A stretch of DNA of 64,000 nt from Heliocybe sulcata (Eukaryota > Basidiomycota > Agaricomycetes > Gloeophyllales > Gloeophyllaceae): the NCBI GenBank assembly GCA_004369045.1, contig ML213535.1, positions 62,001 through 126,000 on the forward strand. The letters run 5' to 3'. Positions 10,125 through 20,705 of this stretch are shown here, piece after piece. A program made the translations under genes and the position numbers. Below the pieces are notes generated by a model that was not told where the DNA came from, made no database searches, and saw only the letters and a list, made by a program, of their open reading frames with translations. The stretch's first letter is position 1. Every line of letters begins with the position of its first letter.

Positions 10125-10420
10125 ATTATCTGATTCGTAAATGAGTAAATGAATATTATATTGCATATATTGCATATTCAAGCTGTCCATTATATACAGC
10201 CAGGCTGAGGTGTTCTAAGGTTGTATATCCTAGCCACCCACGTCTGTTCAGACAACAGAACAGCCCATGTATGCGGAGGGTGCGTATAGATGTGTATTCA
10301 TATAAATACTAAAGAATTCCGAGGTTTGCCGAGAACACCTATGCAGGGTCCGAACAGATGTGTACTCGCGGGACGGTCACATCTGTTCGGACATCGAATA
10401 GTCGTACCTAGAACGCAGTG
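10125..10420 (-). repeat. Hairpin-bearing repeat copy R2
   Basis: Inverted partner of copy L2. It contains the best hairpin of the family, at 10348-10392: perfect 15-bp arms (GTCCGAACAGATGTG / CACATCTGTTCGGAC) around a 15-nt loop (TACTCGCGGGACGGT). Next to it are TATAAATACT, a second CGTCTGTTCAGAC/GAACAG stretch, and an AT-rich inner end. The outer end is the shared motif (GAACGCAGTGAT near 10412-10423). By eye the L2-R2 match spans roughly 290 bp. Confidence 0.6.
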
Positions 10421-11045
10421 ATTTCCGTAGGAAGTATGCTTGTTGGTACCTGTAATCCCTCCAAGAGCTGCTTGCATACGTGAAGGGCGCGCATCGATAT
10501 CTGTCACTGCAAAGGGCTCCTTCTCCCATGTCCGCACGTCTCGATGGATGTAGTGAGACACGAGGCTATACGAGTCCGTCATCTCTACAGCGCAGATGAG
10601 AGTATGTCGATCTGGAAGCATTCTCAAACCTTATAACGCTCGGACCCGCAGTGAGTCCTTCCGCACTTTCTAACTCCCAGCCTTGACGGCGACAACGCGG
10701 TGAGATGCGGGACCGAAAAGCCAACTTCGACCCGGTTCTCGTACGCTCCTCGCGCTCGGAGGTGGCACTGCTCGTTCTATGGTTTACTGTAGTATATCGT
10801 TGCTGTCCTGATCTCGGTCCCGAGCGGTTCCAGGGGGAAGCAATAGTGGATGGTGATGTCACTTCCACGTCTCCGGAGGCCAGGATTCCTGCTTCGGTTG
10901 CAATCAAGCACTCCTTACCTGCGGGTTGCAAGCCCGTATATCGGTACCATTCTACGTCCATCTTCCTCGGAACCGAGACATTCTCTACGAAACGCTCGAG
11001 CGGCCCGCTGACCTCCTTGACATCCTGGATACTGCTCGCAGCCAT
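10298..11045 (-). CDS. Putative gene fragment running into repeat R2
   Basis: An ATG at 11045 opens a good exon (MAASSIQDVKEVSGPLERF, then KMDVEWYRYTGLQPA) ending at a GTAAGG donor near 10921. Downstream on the same strand are protein-like pieces (LICAVEMTDSYSLVSHYI, FAVTDIDARPSRMQAALGG), but the middle lacks a clear splice solution and the tail enters repeat R2. No family is recognised. It may be a host gene whose 3' end was disrupted by the repeat. Confidence 0.3.
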
Positions 11046-11833
11046 GTCTTCTTCCTTTACATCAGCTTAACCGCGATAGACAGCTCGGCTTCGTCTTGTC
11101 AAACAATTTGATGTCTCTACAGTCCCGACTGTTCGCAAGGATACGCCACCGATGGATAGATGTTGAATCGACTGCCCCGAGTTCCGTTCATAACATTTTT
11201 TCAGAGCGGCTTCGGGGGAAGAAGGTCACGTGGTACGGACTCGGTACCACAGATCGACAGTTCCGAGCACTTAAGCTCCGCTGTCTATCACTGATCGGTC
11301 ACCATCGCCTGCGTGACATGGAATGCAGTTGCAGTTGAAGAGCATGACGAACGTTGACGTAGGTTGCCCTCGTTGTAGTTGTTGGGTTTCATTAACAGGC
11401 TATCTTTGTAGGTTGTATCTCCGGATACACTACCACGCGCCTTTCATCTTGCTGAAGATCGGCTTCATTATGCGACCCGTATCTCGGCCAAGCTATGTCG
11501 TCTGTGGCGCGTCGACTGTAGGTACGCCTCGTTGCGCAGGCACATTTGATTTCATATCCAGCTGTCGTCATATTCCGGAAATTGGGTGTTGCCCAGAATT
11601 CAGGTCTAATCTCCACAAAGTCCTACTTGGTGGTGCTCCTCGAATCGCAGTATCACCAGGCACACGGCGTTTCTAGACAGCCCCGGGACAGCGCGGGGCA
11701 ACATGTCTACCCTTTAGGCCACTACGCAGCTCTACCACCGGTCTATCCTTTGTCAAGGTTTGCTATTAATGCCGAGACGCGTCTTGCCTCCCAATAAAGC
11801 CTCCCTCGTCAAAGGCTCGAATCCCCACTCGCA
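11046..11833. other. Intergenic region before the acyltransferase
   Basis: Short frames only. A minus-strand piece at 11392-11616 (PEFWATPNFRNMTTAGYEI) looks weakly protein-like but has no start or partner exons I can defend. The 3' part should hold the acyltransferase promoter. Confidence 0.3.
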
Positions 11834-13778
11834 ATGTCTACCCAGAAATCCCCTTGGGCATGGCACTCCCCGCCTCTCCCCTCCGCCTTCTCCCTCGTCA
11901 GCCAATCCCCCGACACACCCCACGACAGGATCTACTACCGCAAGCTCTGGGGCCTCGAAGCCAGCATGGCCGTCTGCACCTACGCCCTCCCAGGCATGGC
12001 CAACATCCTCGTCTCCTGCCACATCACGCCCCCGCCCGGCTCGTCCGCGCCCATCGACGAACCACTCGTCCGCGCCGCCGTCCGCGCCCTCCGCTTCGAG
12101 CAGCCCACCATCGCGACCAAGCTGGCGTTCGCGGGCGTCGCGCCGGGGACGTTCCCGCAACCAGACAACGGGCGGTTCGCGTACGTCGTGCCTGCGTCCG
12201 AGGAGGACGTCAGCGCGTGGCTGGACGACGTCGTCGTCACCCACGCCGGCCACGCCGACATCGCCGCCGCCGTCGAGGCCGTCACGCACGCCCTCACCGG
12301 GGTCGGCACTTCCCCGCCCACAACCCTCTTCGACCTCCACTTCATCCCGAGCACAGGCGCGGACCCCACCTGCGCCGTCGTGCTCAACATGGGCCACGCG
12401 CTCTTCGACGGCATCGGCTGCTGGCTGTTCCTCGACCTGTTCACCGCGAAGCTCGCGTGGATGATGGGCGACCCGCCCAGCAGAGCAAACCAGCCGATCC
12501 CGTGGGGCGACGAGGTGGCGAGGCTCGCTGGGGCGGTGCCCGACCGCCTTAAAGTCCCCTGGGCGCCGGAAAAGATCGACGAGGACCTTATCATGGTCGA
12601 CAAACTCCGTGAAGCGGCGTCCATCCCCAAGGTACGTACCCAGTCTCCCCTCCCCCCCTCCCCGCTGACCATCCCAGACCGTCCCAGGCCTGCACGTCCC
12701 CCACCCCCTCGGCCCGCCCTCCAAAACCGGCGTCTGGCTCAAACCCCTCCCCCCCACCACCGTCAAACTCCTCACCGCCTACGCCCGCGCCCACAACTGC
12801 ACCCTCTTCACCCTCTTCATCGCCGCCACCGTCCTCGCGCTCCTCCGGCTTCACCCCCCTCCCGACCCCTCCCACGCGATCGACATGCCCATGTACCCCG
12901 CCGCCGTCAATCTCCGCGGCAAGAGCCTGCGCGAGGGCGAAGACAAGCGCGCCATCGCCATGACGGTGGGGTTTCACGTGTACGTTGCGCGCGCGCTGGG
13001 GCGGTTCGTGCGGGAGGGACAGGGCGAGGGGGCGTTGGGGACACTGGCGAGGGAGATCAAGGCCCAGGTGGACGAGCAAATGCGCTATATGGACCGCGCG
13101 GCCTTTTGGGGGCACGAGATGTTGGAGTTTATGGGGCACTACGCCGCGTCTGCAAAGGCGAGAGAGTAAGCTCCTTCCACTTCCCCTTCCACCCAACCTC
13201 CACTTACCTGACTCCCCTCGTCGAACAGCCGACCACCAGAAGAACGCGCCGGCACCCTCCCCACCCTCCCGAGCATCTCCTCCCTAGGCGTGATGGACCC
13301 CTACCTCTCCCCTCACCACCCCATCCCTGTCCCCATCCCCCCCACCCCCTCCCCCTCGCAGCACCTCACGACCTCCCACGTCCACCTACGCATGCGCATG
13401 CCGTACAACCCCTCGCTCCTCGTGCACCCCTACACCTGGCAAGGCACGTGCTACGTCGCCGCGAGCTTTGCAGAGGGGTACTGGGGCACCCTCGCCGAGC
13501 AGGAGGCGTGCGGGGACGAGGAGGGCGCGCCCGTCGTGACGTTCATGAACGCGTTCATGCGGATACTGGAGGAGGCTGCGGCGAGCATGGACGGTGCTGC
13601 GAGCAAGGCGGAGCCTGTTGTTAATGTTGAGGTGCCTCCTGTTGTTGCAGGAGAGACGCCCGCACCTTCCAAGCCCCCTGCATCAGTCGGCCGTTGGGAT
13701 CTCTCGCACGTCCTCTCGCGGCTCTGGGACGCATGGGGGGGTCTCAGGCCGACGAGTCCCCCAGTCGTTCCTCCGTGA
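11834..13778 (+). CDS. Condensation/BAHD-like acyltransferase
   Basis: Three exons (11834-12631, 12678-13165, 13229-13778) join in frame to about 611 residues. Residues ~185-195 carry GHALFDGIGCW, the HxxxDG active-site motif of the CoA-dependent acyltransferase superfamily (chloramphenicol acetyltransferase fold: BAHD, trichothecene 3-O-acetyltransferase, alcohol acetyltransferase, NRPS condensation domains). In these the His acts as the general base for acyl transfer to an alcohol or amine. Exon 2 supplies the second half-domain (TLFTLFIAATVLALLR, MPMYPAAVNLRGKSL). Exon 3 has a proline-rich insertion (about PHHPIPVPIPPTPSPSQ) and an acidic/alanine-rich C-terminus. No signal peptide is seen, so it is likely cytosolic. 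The substrate cannot be told. No polyketide or peptide synthase gene is nearby, so secondary-metabolite use is unproven. GC-rich codons create long antisense frames. Confidence 0.85.
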
Positions 13779-14127
13779 TTGGACTTTGTGTTTATGATAT
13801 TGTGCCGGGATATACGACTAGTGTATAAGGACAGTGTTGCTATATTGCGTTAGGAGGTGATCTACATAGTTTAAATAGTCTTTGTACGCTTAGCTTCGGA
13901 TACTATATACGATATTTATATCCAGCGCGTAACGATCAGAGGCGCAGAATCTCATCTCAAGATCTCAAGCTCAAGCTTCAAGTCTGGAGTTGACCGAGGG
14001 AGTGATACACAAACAACTGCGCAATAATTATTAGAACATATACACTCATACTACACATTACCCTGCTCGGTCTCGCAAGCCAAACCATAAACCACACATA
14101 TGTACACCTCAGGCCTCACTCCACGTC
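13779..14127. other. Shared 3' region of convergent genes
   Basis: About 350 bp between the ends of the plus-strand acyltransferase and minus-strand shugoshin. It is AT-richer than the flanking exons and contains only untranslated and terminator sequence as far as I can see. Confidence 0.5.
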
Positions 14128-15980
14128 TCACACAGCCATACTATGCCTTCTCCCATCATCGCTCTCCACCCTCCGCACCCCCGCACCCTGCACACTGCGC
14201 CTGCGCCCCGCAGTATTCACCCACTGCATCTGCATCCCCGACACAAACTCCGCGTCCGCCTGCTCGCCCTCGTCCTCCTCGCCCGGGTCGTACGCCACCG
14301 CCTTCTTCTTCCGCTTCCCCACAACATCCTCGGGCTCGGCGGATGACTTGCGCTCTGACGAGAGGCTCGCTCGCTTAGCAGTCGAGGTCCCACCCGGCGG
14401 GTCCGGTTTCCGCATTTTCCTGTACGCGAGGCAAGTATCGGTGCAGACGTAAACGAGGGGCAAGGTAATCACATCAGTACATACACCGTTGCGAGCACGA
14501 GAGGACAGGACGCACGTGTTCAGCTTCGGTTCAGCGTAGTTGACGCTCTTCCGCACCCGGCGCTCTCTCCCTCCAGCTTCTGACGCAGGCTCGGTTAACG
14601 GCGGGCTGGACGACGGTCGCGGGGTCGGCAGATGCGACGAGGGGCCAACCAGTGGCGTATGCGGTGCTGGGGTAGTCGCTGGGGTGGACAGGACGTTACG
14701 TGTAGCAAACGACGAACTCGTCATCGCGGAGGTAGCAGAACTGGGTATCTCAGGGTCGGGTCGCTCGCGATCTGTCGATGTCATCAGTACATAGGCAAAC
14801 CCACAAATAATGATAGACATTGGTGCACTCACCCGATGAAGTGGTATCAAGTGGGGGGAGGGCAGCGCGACCCCGTGGCGAGTTTGTGACGTCCTTCAGC
14901 TTCGACTTGCCCCCTTCCGCAACCTCCTCCTCTTCTCTCGTAGCTCTCTTCCGCTCCCGCTCGCGCCCTCTGTCGATGGCGCTGTCCTGCCTCTTTTTCC
15001 GCTCTCTCCGCTCCTTCTCCCGGGCCGCCTCAGCTTCCAGAATCTCCCTCATCTCGTCCTCATTCACTTCCAGCTCGCCGCTCATCGCCGCTCGCTCCTC
15101 CTCTTCCTCCGCCAGCCCAGCCTGCCGTCGTATCGGCGATCCAAATGCGGGACTTGGCGGCCGAGGGGGCGACAGCGTCAGCTCCTCAGGAGTGGGCATG
15201 CTGAGCAGCCCGCTCTGCCGGCGCGATATCTTCTTCTTCTTCGTCTGAGCCACGTCCTCGAACAGGTCAACCGCGGGAACAGGCAATCGCGAGCCCGACG
15301 CACGCCGGGTCTTCTTCCGCTTCGTCGGCGTCGAGCTTGATCCCTCAGTGTCAACTTCGTCCTCCTCTTCAACCTCGTTGATACCGGGGACGTCGGGTAC
15401 GCGAGAAAGACGAGGCATCTGGAACGCAGGTGCCGCGACGGGTCGGGCTATGCGGGGTGCTGGGGGTGTTCTGTCCAGAGAGGGCCGGCCAGTAGGGATT
15501 TTGTACGCATCCCGGATAGATGTAAAATGTCTGACGAGATTGAAGATCTACCCAGGAGGTCAATGCCACAGTCTGGAGGGGTTGAATGATCACGCACGGC
15601 GTCATCTGCGTCTGCCATAATCTTCCTAGTCTTTTCCTTCTCCCGCTTCAATTGTGCCTCCAGCGCTATACTAGACGCTCTCAAGCTGAGATTCTCCACA
15701 TAGAGCTGCGATATTTGTGCTTGAAGTTCTTCCACCTTACAGCTCAGCGTAGTATTCAGCCTAGCCCAGTTACAGTCAAACATCCCCCTTTACGCAACCA
15801 TCACTCACTTTGTAATATGTTTGTTGGCCAGCAGAAACTTCTTCTTAACTAGGCACAAATCGAGCGTCAGACCCGATACGCACGGTCATAACCGACTTAT
15901 CTCGACGCACAGTTCTCAAACTCCAGCAGCGCATCATTCTGCCGCGTCGCAGTGGAAGTCCGTGATTCGCGCCTGCTCAT
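14128..15980 (-). CDS. sgo1: Shugoshin (centromere cohesion protector)
   Basis: Start ATG at 15978-15980 (MSRRESRTSTATRQNDAL). Introns of about 45-95 nt join LEFENFKKKFLLANKHITK, a coiled coil (VEELQAQISQLYVENLSLR, LKREKEKTRKIMADADDA) and IFNLVRHFTSIRDAYKI. This is the N-terminal dimerising coiled coil of shugoshins, which binds PP2A. A long charged, disordered middle follows. The C-terminal basic shugoshin motif is RRVRKSVNYAEPKLNTKMRKP, split by an intron inside LNT. This motif binds phosphorylated H2A at centromeres. The protein protects cohesin (Rec8/Scc1) from separase and helps recruit the chromosomal passenger complex. About 510 residues, normal for fungal Sgo1. Both hallmark regions are intact, so it should be functional. 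Confidence 0.9.
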
Positions 15981-16263
15981 CGTGGGCGCTGGCGAGGGGG
16001 CTGCTTCGAGGCGGTGTCGAGAGAGCGTGAACGTCGTGCTGCACGCTGCACAAGAAACGTTGTGGGCGGTGCCCCGCACGTGTTTGTGCCGTCGGCAACA
16101 GTGGGGTCGCGTGCCCCAGCGCGTCCATCACGTGATCATCGCGTCGCGGCCGTAAATTCGATGCTCCCAAGGACTTATGTGGCCATCATGATGTGATAGA
16201 TCCCTATGCAATTGATCTATTTTACAGATGTAGCATTTTAGATTCAAAATTCCCGTCATAACA

Positions 16264-19154
16264 CTATCTCCTCCGTCTAGATCGGCTGAGAAGTTCATCA
16301 GCCCTAGTCCCAGACGGTGGCCTATACGGGGTCCGGCTCTCAGCAGCATCCAACAGCGCCCTCGCCCTCGCCGCCCGCGTATTCGGCGGCGGCACGTACT
16401 CCTCCTGCGTAGTCGTCGACGCAGGAGAACTAGTCTCCTGTCTCGCAGCAACAGTGCTCTGGCGCGACATGGGCACCGGCCGGTCACCCACACTCCTGAC
16501 GGGCGTCAACAGGCTCTCCGCATTCTCGACGAGCTCCGCGTTGCTCAGCCCGCTGATCGATTCCCGCCCCGAGCGCCGCCGCATCGATTGCGCGAGGAGC
16601 TCCAGCGTGCGCCGGTCGTCCGACTCCAGTCCCGCGTGTGAGGGAGCACCCTTTCCATATACACGAGACGGCCTGTGGCTCAGTGGCGGATCATTTGTTC
16701 TCCGCTCGTCCGATTCCAGTATGCGGTGGAGGTCGGCGTGGCGGGAAGCACCCTTGTCAGACGCGCGAGGCGATCTGGGCCTGGTGCTCAGCATCTCCTC
16801 AAGCAGCTCCCGCTTTCGCCGCTCGTGCGCTTCCGAACCACGGGAGAAGACCGGGGCACTGAACGCACCGCTCTCAGACGCCTGAGACGACCTCCGTGAC
16901 TCCGAACCCGACACCGCGGCAAGCACGCTCTCGTCAGACGCGCGAGGTGATCTGCGCCTGGCACTCAGCATCTCCTCGAGCAACTCCCTTTTTCGCCGCT
17001 CGTGCGCTTCCGAACCACGGGAGAGGACCGGGGCACTGAACGCACTGTTCTCAGACGCCTGAGACGACCTCTGCGACTCCAAACCCGACACCACGGCAAG
17101 CACGTCTTCAACCTCACCCTCCTCCTCCTGCGTCTCACCCACCGAGGCAGGGGACGGTGCAGAAGAGCGCAATGACTCTTCCCCTTCCTGGACTCCATCT
17201 TTATCCTCCTCTCGAGGCGGAGACAACATCGGTCCCCCGAAGTCCCGCTCTTCCTCATCCTCTGCCACCACAGCGCGAGTAGGACCACCTCGAGCAGCTT
17301 TCCGGAGACGCTGTTTCGGTTTGACCGGCACCGAGGTAGGCTCGACTGACCGAGATCGAGACCGCGTATTGCGCGCAGGGGCATCCGGCGCAGGCTGACT
17401 GGGTATTTTCTTGGCAAGCCTCCTCGGCTTAGGCTGAGGCCTGCGCGGTACAACCTCCACCTCCACCTCGACCTCGGCATCTTCACCCTCCGTCGCCGGG
17501 ACAAGCTCACTCTCTTCCTGATGCACTCGCTCCCCAGGGTCCAGAGTGGGAGACGGCGGATTTACCACGCTCTGCAGGCGGTAGGGAGCAGACTTGCGCG
17601 CCTAGCAGCAATGTGGTCAGCGCAGACTCGTTAAGCGAAGAGTCGGATTTACCATGGGGTTCCTGCCTCGAGAAGGCTCTCCTCCCAGCTGAGTAGGCAC
17701 AGGCCCAACGAGCGTCGCCTGAGAATTCATCGCTTCTTGGGTAGACCTGGCTTGCGATCGCACGTTTCCACCCGGTGTAGGGCTTCGCTGAGTTCTAGAA
17801 GGCCCTACTTCAGGCAGGTCCCCGGTGGGATCATAATACTGATCGAGATCAACCTGGCCATCCACTTCGTGATATTCGTCTTCCCTAAAACGCGATTCTC
17901 AGTAGAAAACACGGACAAGACGACCACACTGACCTATCCTCTGGCAGCGGAGAACCTTTATGCGAGCTATCCCGATCTTCAACCTGGATACGAGACTCAC
18001 GGGCCCCTCTCCTGGGTACCTCGACGTGCGAGATGCGCTGGCTCCCGGGCCGCGCTCGCTTTGCAGGCGGAGAGCGCATCGACCCCTCCCGCTCTCCACT
18101 CTCCGACTCGCGCCGCCTTCTAACGCCGATTTCCACCCTCTCCTGCGACTGCCGCCCACGCTGACCTTCATCTTCATCTTCATCTTCCACCTCCAACTCC
18201 TCTTCCACCTCCTCTTCCTCCGACTCCAAATCAATATCCCGAGCCTGCCGTCCGCGCCTCTGTCCTTTCCCCGCCCGCCTCGAATAATGATACTGCCCAA
18301 TCCCATCGGGACGCGGCGGGTTCTCCCTAACAATCTCCTCAATCCATGCGTCAAACCGCTCCCAATCCTTATTATACCGGTTCCTCCACGACCCCCACGT
18401 ATGCCTGTGGGCCCAATCCCGACATTGCGGCTACAAGAAACTTCAAACCAGGATATCAAACGAGCTCAAAGATCGTACCGCTTTAACTAGTTCCTTATAA
18501 ATGTTGTTCCCTCTCCTACCGCCATCCTCAGGGTACGGAAGTGCGAGCGCGAGGTACTCCGCGAGGTTCAGATCGTCTTCCGCCGTAAACTCAATGCGAC
18601 TAGGAGCCGTGTCAGTAGGCACCCAGACGCATAGGGCTCGCCTTACGCTTTGCCAACAGGACGCCCACCCGTATTCTTCTTCTCCCGCGGTGTGACCTGG
18701 AACCTTCCCCGTCGAATACATTGCTCCACGAACCCAACTCCTTCGTACACTTGTGACTTTTCCAACCAATATTTCTCCCGGAGCCTTTGTACGCGTTCGG
18801 GAAGGCAGAGTATCACGTCCGCGTCTTCACGCTTAAGGCAGACCAGTCCGCTGTGCTCCTAGAGAGCAGTCAGTTTGATTTGATTATACCGCCTTCCAGG
18901 AGTTAGAGACTCACCTCGATCCTCTCCCGTACTCTCTGCACCTGTCCGGCACTCAGACCGAGAAAGAAGAAATAGATAGGCCCTCCTTCCGGTTCTTCGA
19001 AAATCTGAGAGGGCTGTTCTCCCTCATCTCGTCCATTAGGCTGTTCCTCAACTGAAATGCTGCGCTGGGTCGCGGAGCGGACCATGTCGTCGAATGCGTT
19101 GATGGGCCTTTGGAAGGGCTTCCAAAACGCGGCGATCAACGGCGCTCGTGACAC
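16264..19154 (-). CDS. rap1: Rap1-like telomere protein (BRCT + Myb)
   Basis: Six exons give about 880 residues. The N-terminal region has a BRCT-like fold (GPIYFFFLGLSAGQVQRVRE, EHSGLVCLKREDADVILCL, QVYEGVGFVEQCIRRGRF). Then comes a Rap1-type Myb module (FTAEDDLNLAEYLALALPY, NNIYKELVKA, HRHTWGSWRNRYNKDWERF). This order is that of Rap1/TERF2IP proteins, which bind telomeric DNA or its partner (Taz1/TRF) and control telomere length and end fusion. The remaining ~600 residues are acidic and Ser/Arg-rich, including a perfect-length tandem duplication of 59 residues (16759-17112). I see no clear C-terminal RCT helix bundle, so recruitment partners are uncertain. The start at 19154 is followed by MSRAPLIAAFWKPFQRPIN. 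The next gene diverges 245 bp away. Confidence 0.8.
16759..17112 (-). repeat. 177-bp in-frame tandem duplication inside rap1
   Basis: Two adjacent 177-nt units (16759-16935 and 16936-17112) differ at scattered positions. They encode two 59-residue copies built around SGSESRRSSQASE, FSAPVFSRGSEAHERRKREL and LLEEMLS. A weaker third relic lies on the C-terminal side. Unit length is a multiple of three, so the frame is kept. Confidence 0.8.
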
Positions 19155-19399
19155 GACGCGTCATCACGTGTTCGTGACAGCGGGTTGCTGCTCTACAGCA
19201 ATTATTTCTTGAATAAAACAGACATTCTAGGCAGTAGCGGAATTAATGATCCGGCTTCTTCTTACAACGAAATGCTAAGTGAGCGTGATAACAATCTACC
19301 CTTGCTGAACATCTCCAACCTCGTGCATCCAGCGCCCACCCGTTACAAGCAGGACCGCTCTCGCACTGAGTACTGACTAGTCGACTGCCTTTGCCACCA

Positions 19400-19801
19400 A
19401 TGTCCAACTTCCACCCTACTCCCTCTCAAATCCAGCAGGCTCGCCAAATCCTAACCTCCCTCCTCCCTCTGGAACTAGCCAACCACATCCTCCACACCGC
19501 CAAATACTACACACGAACCAAACAAGTCGGGCACCACCTCCCCGGCACCCGGATCCTCTACGCCCGCACGCCCACTCTCCAAGGCCCCGTAGTGCAAGTC
19601 AACATACAAATCGAGAGCCGGGACGGCACGGATTCTGCGATGCATTTCGATCGGACGGGGTACCGAGTAGAGGGCATCGGGTCTATGGAGTCGGGACTTG
19701 GTGCGTCGTATTACGAGGACGAGCGCGCAGCGTGCCGCGTTTATTGGCCAAGTTGCATTCGATATGTGTCATTGGAGGTGTTTTGCTGGGATGAGGCCTA
19801 G
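19400..19801 (+). CDS. Short paralogue of the next gene, unknown function
   Basis: Single exon, about 133 residues from MSNFHPTPSQIQQAR. The block LPLELANHILHTAKYYTR matches LPIELVDTILHHAEYYTR in the next gene. The middle (GPVVQVNIQIESRDG) matches GPVQKVAIVVESHDQ. The end (YVSLEVFCW) matches YASVDIFCW. It lacks the ~55-residue segment between them, which in the longer copy includes the WEKP...LRVGDRIEIWPEAR region. The family is a basidiomycete orphan with a helical 'LPLEL' start. No biochemical role is known to me. It is either a shortened functional copy or a decaying one. It diverges from rap1 with a 245-bp shared promoter. Confidence 0.55.
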   Translation: MSNFHPTPSQIQQARQILTSLLPLELANHILHTAKYYTRTKQVGHHLPGTRILYARTPTLQGPVVQVNIQIESRDGTDSAMHFDRTGYRVEGIGSMESGLGASYYEDERAACRVYWPSCIRYVSLEVFCWDEA

Positions 19802-19828
19802 GCGAGGATAACTCAAGATTGCCTTGCA

Positions 19829-19836
19829 TATAAATA
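19829..19836 (+). promoter_or_regulatory. TATA box of the second paralogue
   Basis: TATAAATA lies 28 nt after the stop of the short paralogue and 133 nt before the ATG at 19969, so the second copy appears to have its own promoter. Confidence 0.4.
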
Positions 19837-19968
19837 TAGCTGTACAAGCTCAGCAAGCCAAAAAGATGTGCGGACGTCCTCTCGCATGTATCAGGCATAC
19901 CATCACGTTTGTGTTTGTGTAAGGCAGCCTGCAATCCTATTTTAGGCCGAGCCACAGCCACAATCGTC

Positions 19969-20705
19969 ATGAGCACGTGTTATCTTTACCTTCGCACCGA
20001 CCCACTCGCAGCCCGCACCCGACCCCTCACCGCACGGGACCAAATGGCCAGCCTAATCTCAGCGCTCTCCTCAGCCGTCGCCTCTCTCTTCCTCTCCGAC
20101 GCGCCCCCCGCAAGCGGCACCTACACCCCCTCCCGCGCCGACATCCTCCTCGCCCGCGTCATCCTCCTCCACCACCTCCCCATCGAGCTCGTCGACACCA
20201 TCCTGCACCACGCAGAGTACTACACCCGCATACACGCGGAAAAAGACACGGAGATCGTCGTCAAGAGCGATGCGTGCCGCTACGTCCAGAGCCCGCCTGT
20301 CACCGGCCCTGTGCAGAAGGTGGCGATAGTCGTGGAGAGCCACGACCAGGGCTGGAGCAGCTATCCCGAGAGCTGGGGGTCGTATGAGAACAGCTGGACG
20401 TGGTTCCAGGCGGTCATTCGACGCAGCGATGGTTCCAGTGGAGGAGGCTGGGATATTGCCAGGAATATCCATGCTGATAATAAGTGGCGGAGACATGCGA
20501 TTGTATGGGAGAAGCCTGACGATCACCCTCTAATGCAAGAGCTCCGGGTGGGCGACAGGATAGAGATATGGCCGGAAGCAAGGTTCGTCATAGAGGTTAA
20601 TGATATTGGCGTGTTGCAGAGAGGCTGATAATCTTCGTCTATAGATACCCTGGTTGGGTCAATCACGTCCGATACGCTTCGGTCGACATCTTCTGCTGGG
20701 TTTGA
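19969..20705 (+). CDS. Orphan family protein, full-length paralogue
   Basis: Two exons (19969-20582 and 20645-20705) separated by a 62-nt intron whose splice restores the family ending YPGWVNHVRYASVDIFCWV. Without it the frame would stop early at 20628. ATG choices are 19969 (MSTCYLYLRT) and 20044 (MASLISALSS, better Kozak context). The protein has the LPIELVDTILHHAEYYTR helix, a beta-rich middle with paired tryptophans (ESWGSYENSWTWFQAVI) and LRVGDRIEIWPEAR. This looks like a conserved Agaricomycete family of unknown role. No signal peptide or transmembrane segment is convincing. It forms a tandem pair with the gene before it. Confidence 0.7.

Noticed and set aside
6705-10420. CRISPR-like or LTR interpretation of the repeated GAACAGATGTG motif
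   Set aside because: Spacing is irregular, copies are inverted, and no Cas, reverse transcriptase or integrase coding is visible.
11753-12775. 340-codon minus-strand ORF opposite the acyltransferase
   Set aside because: It is an antisense shadow of GC-rich exon 1; composition is Gly/Arg/Val-rich with no domain, while the plus strand has the HxxxDG enzyme.
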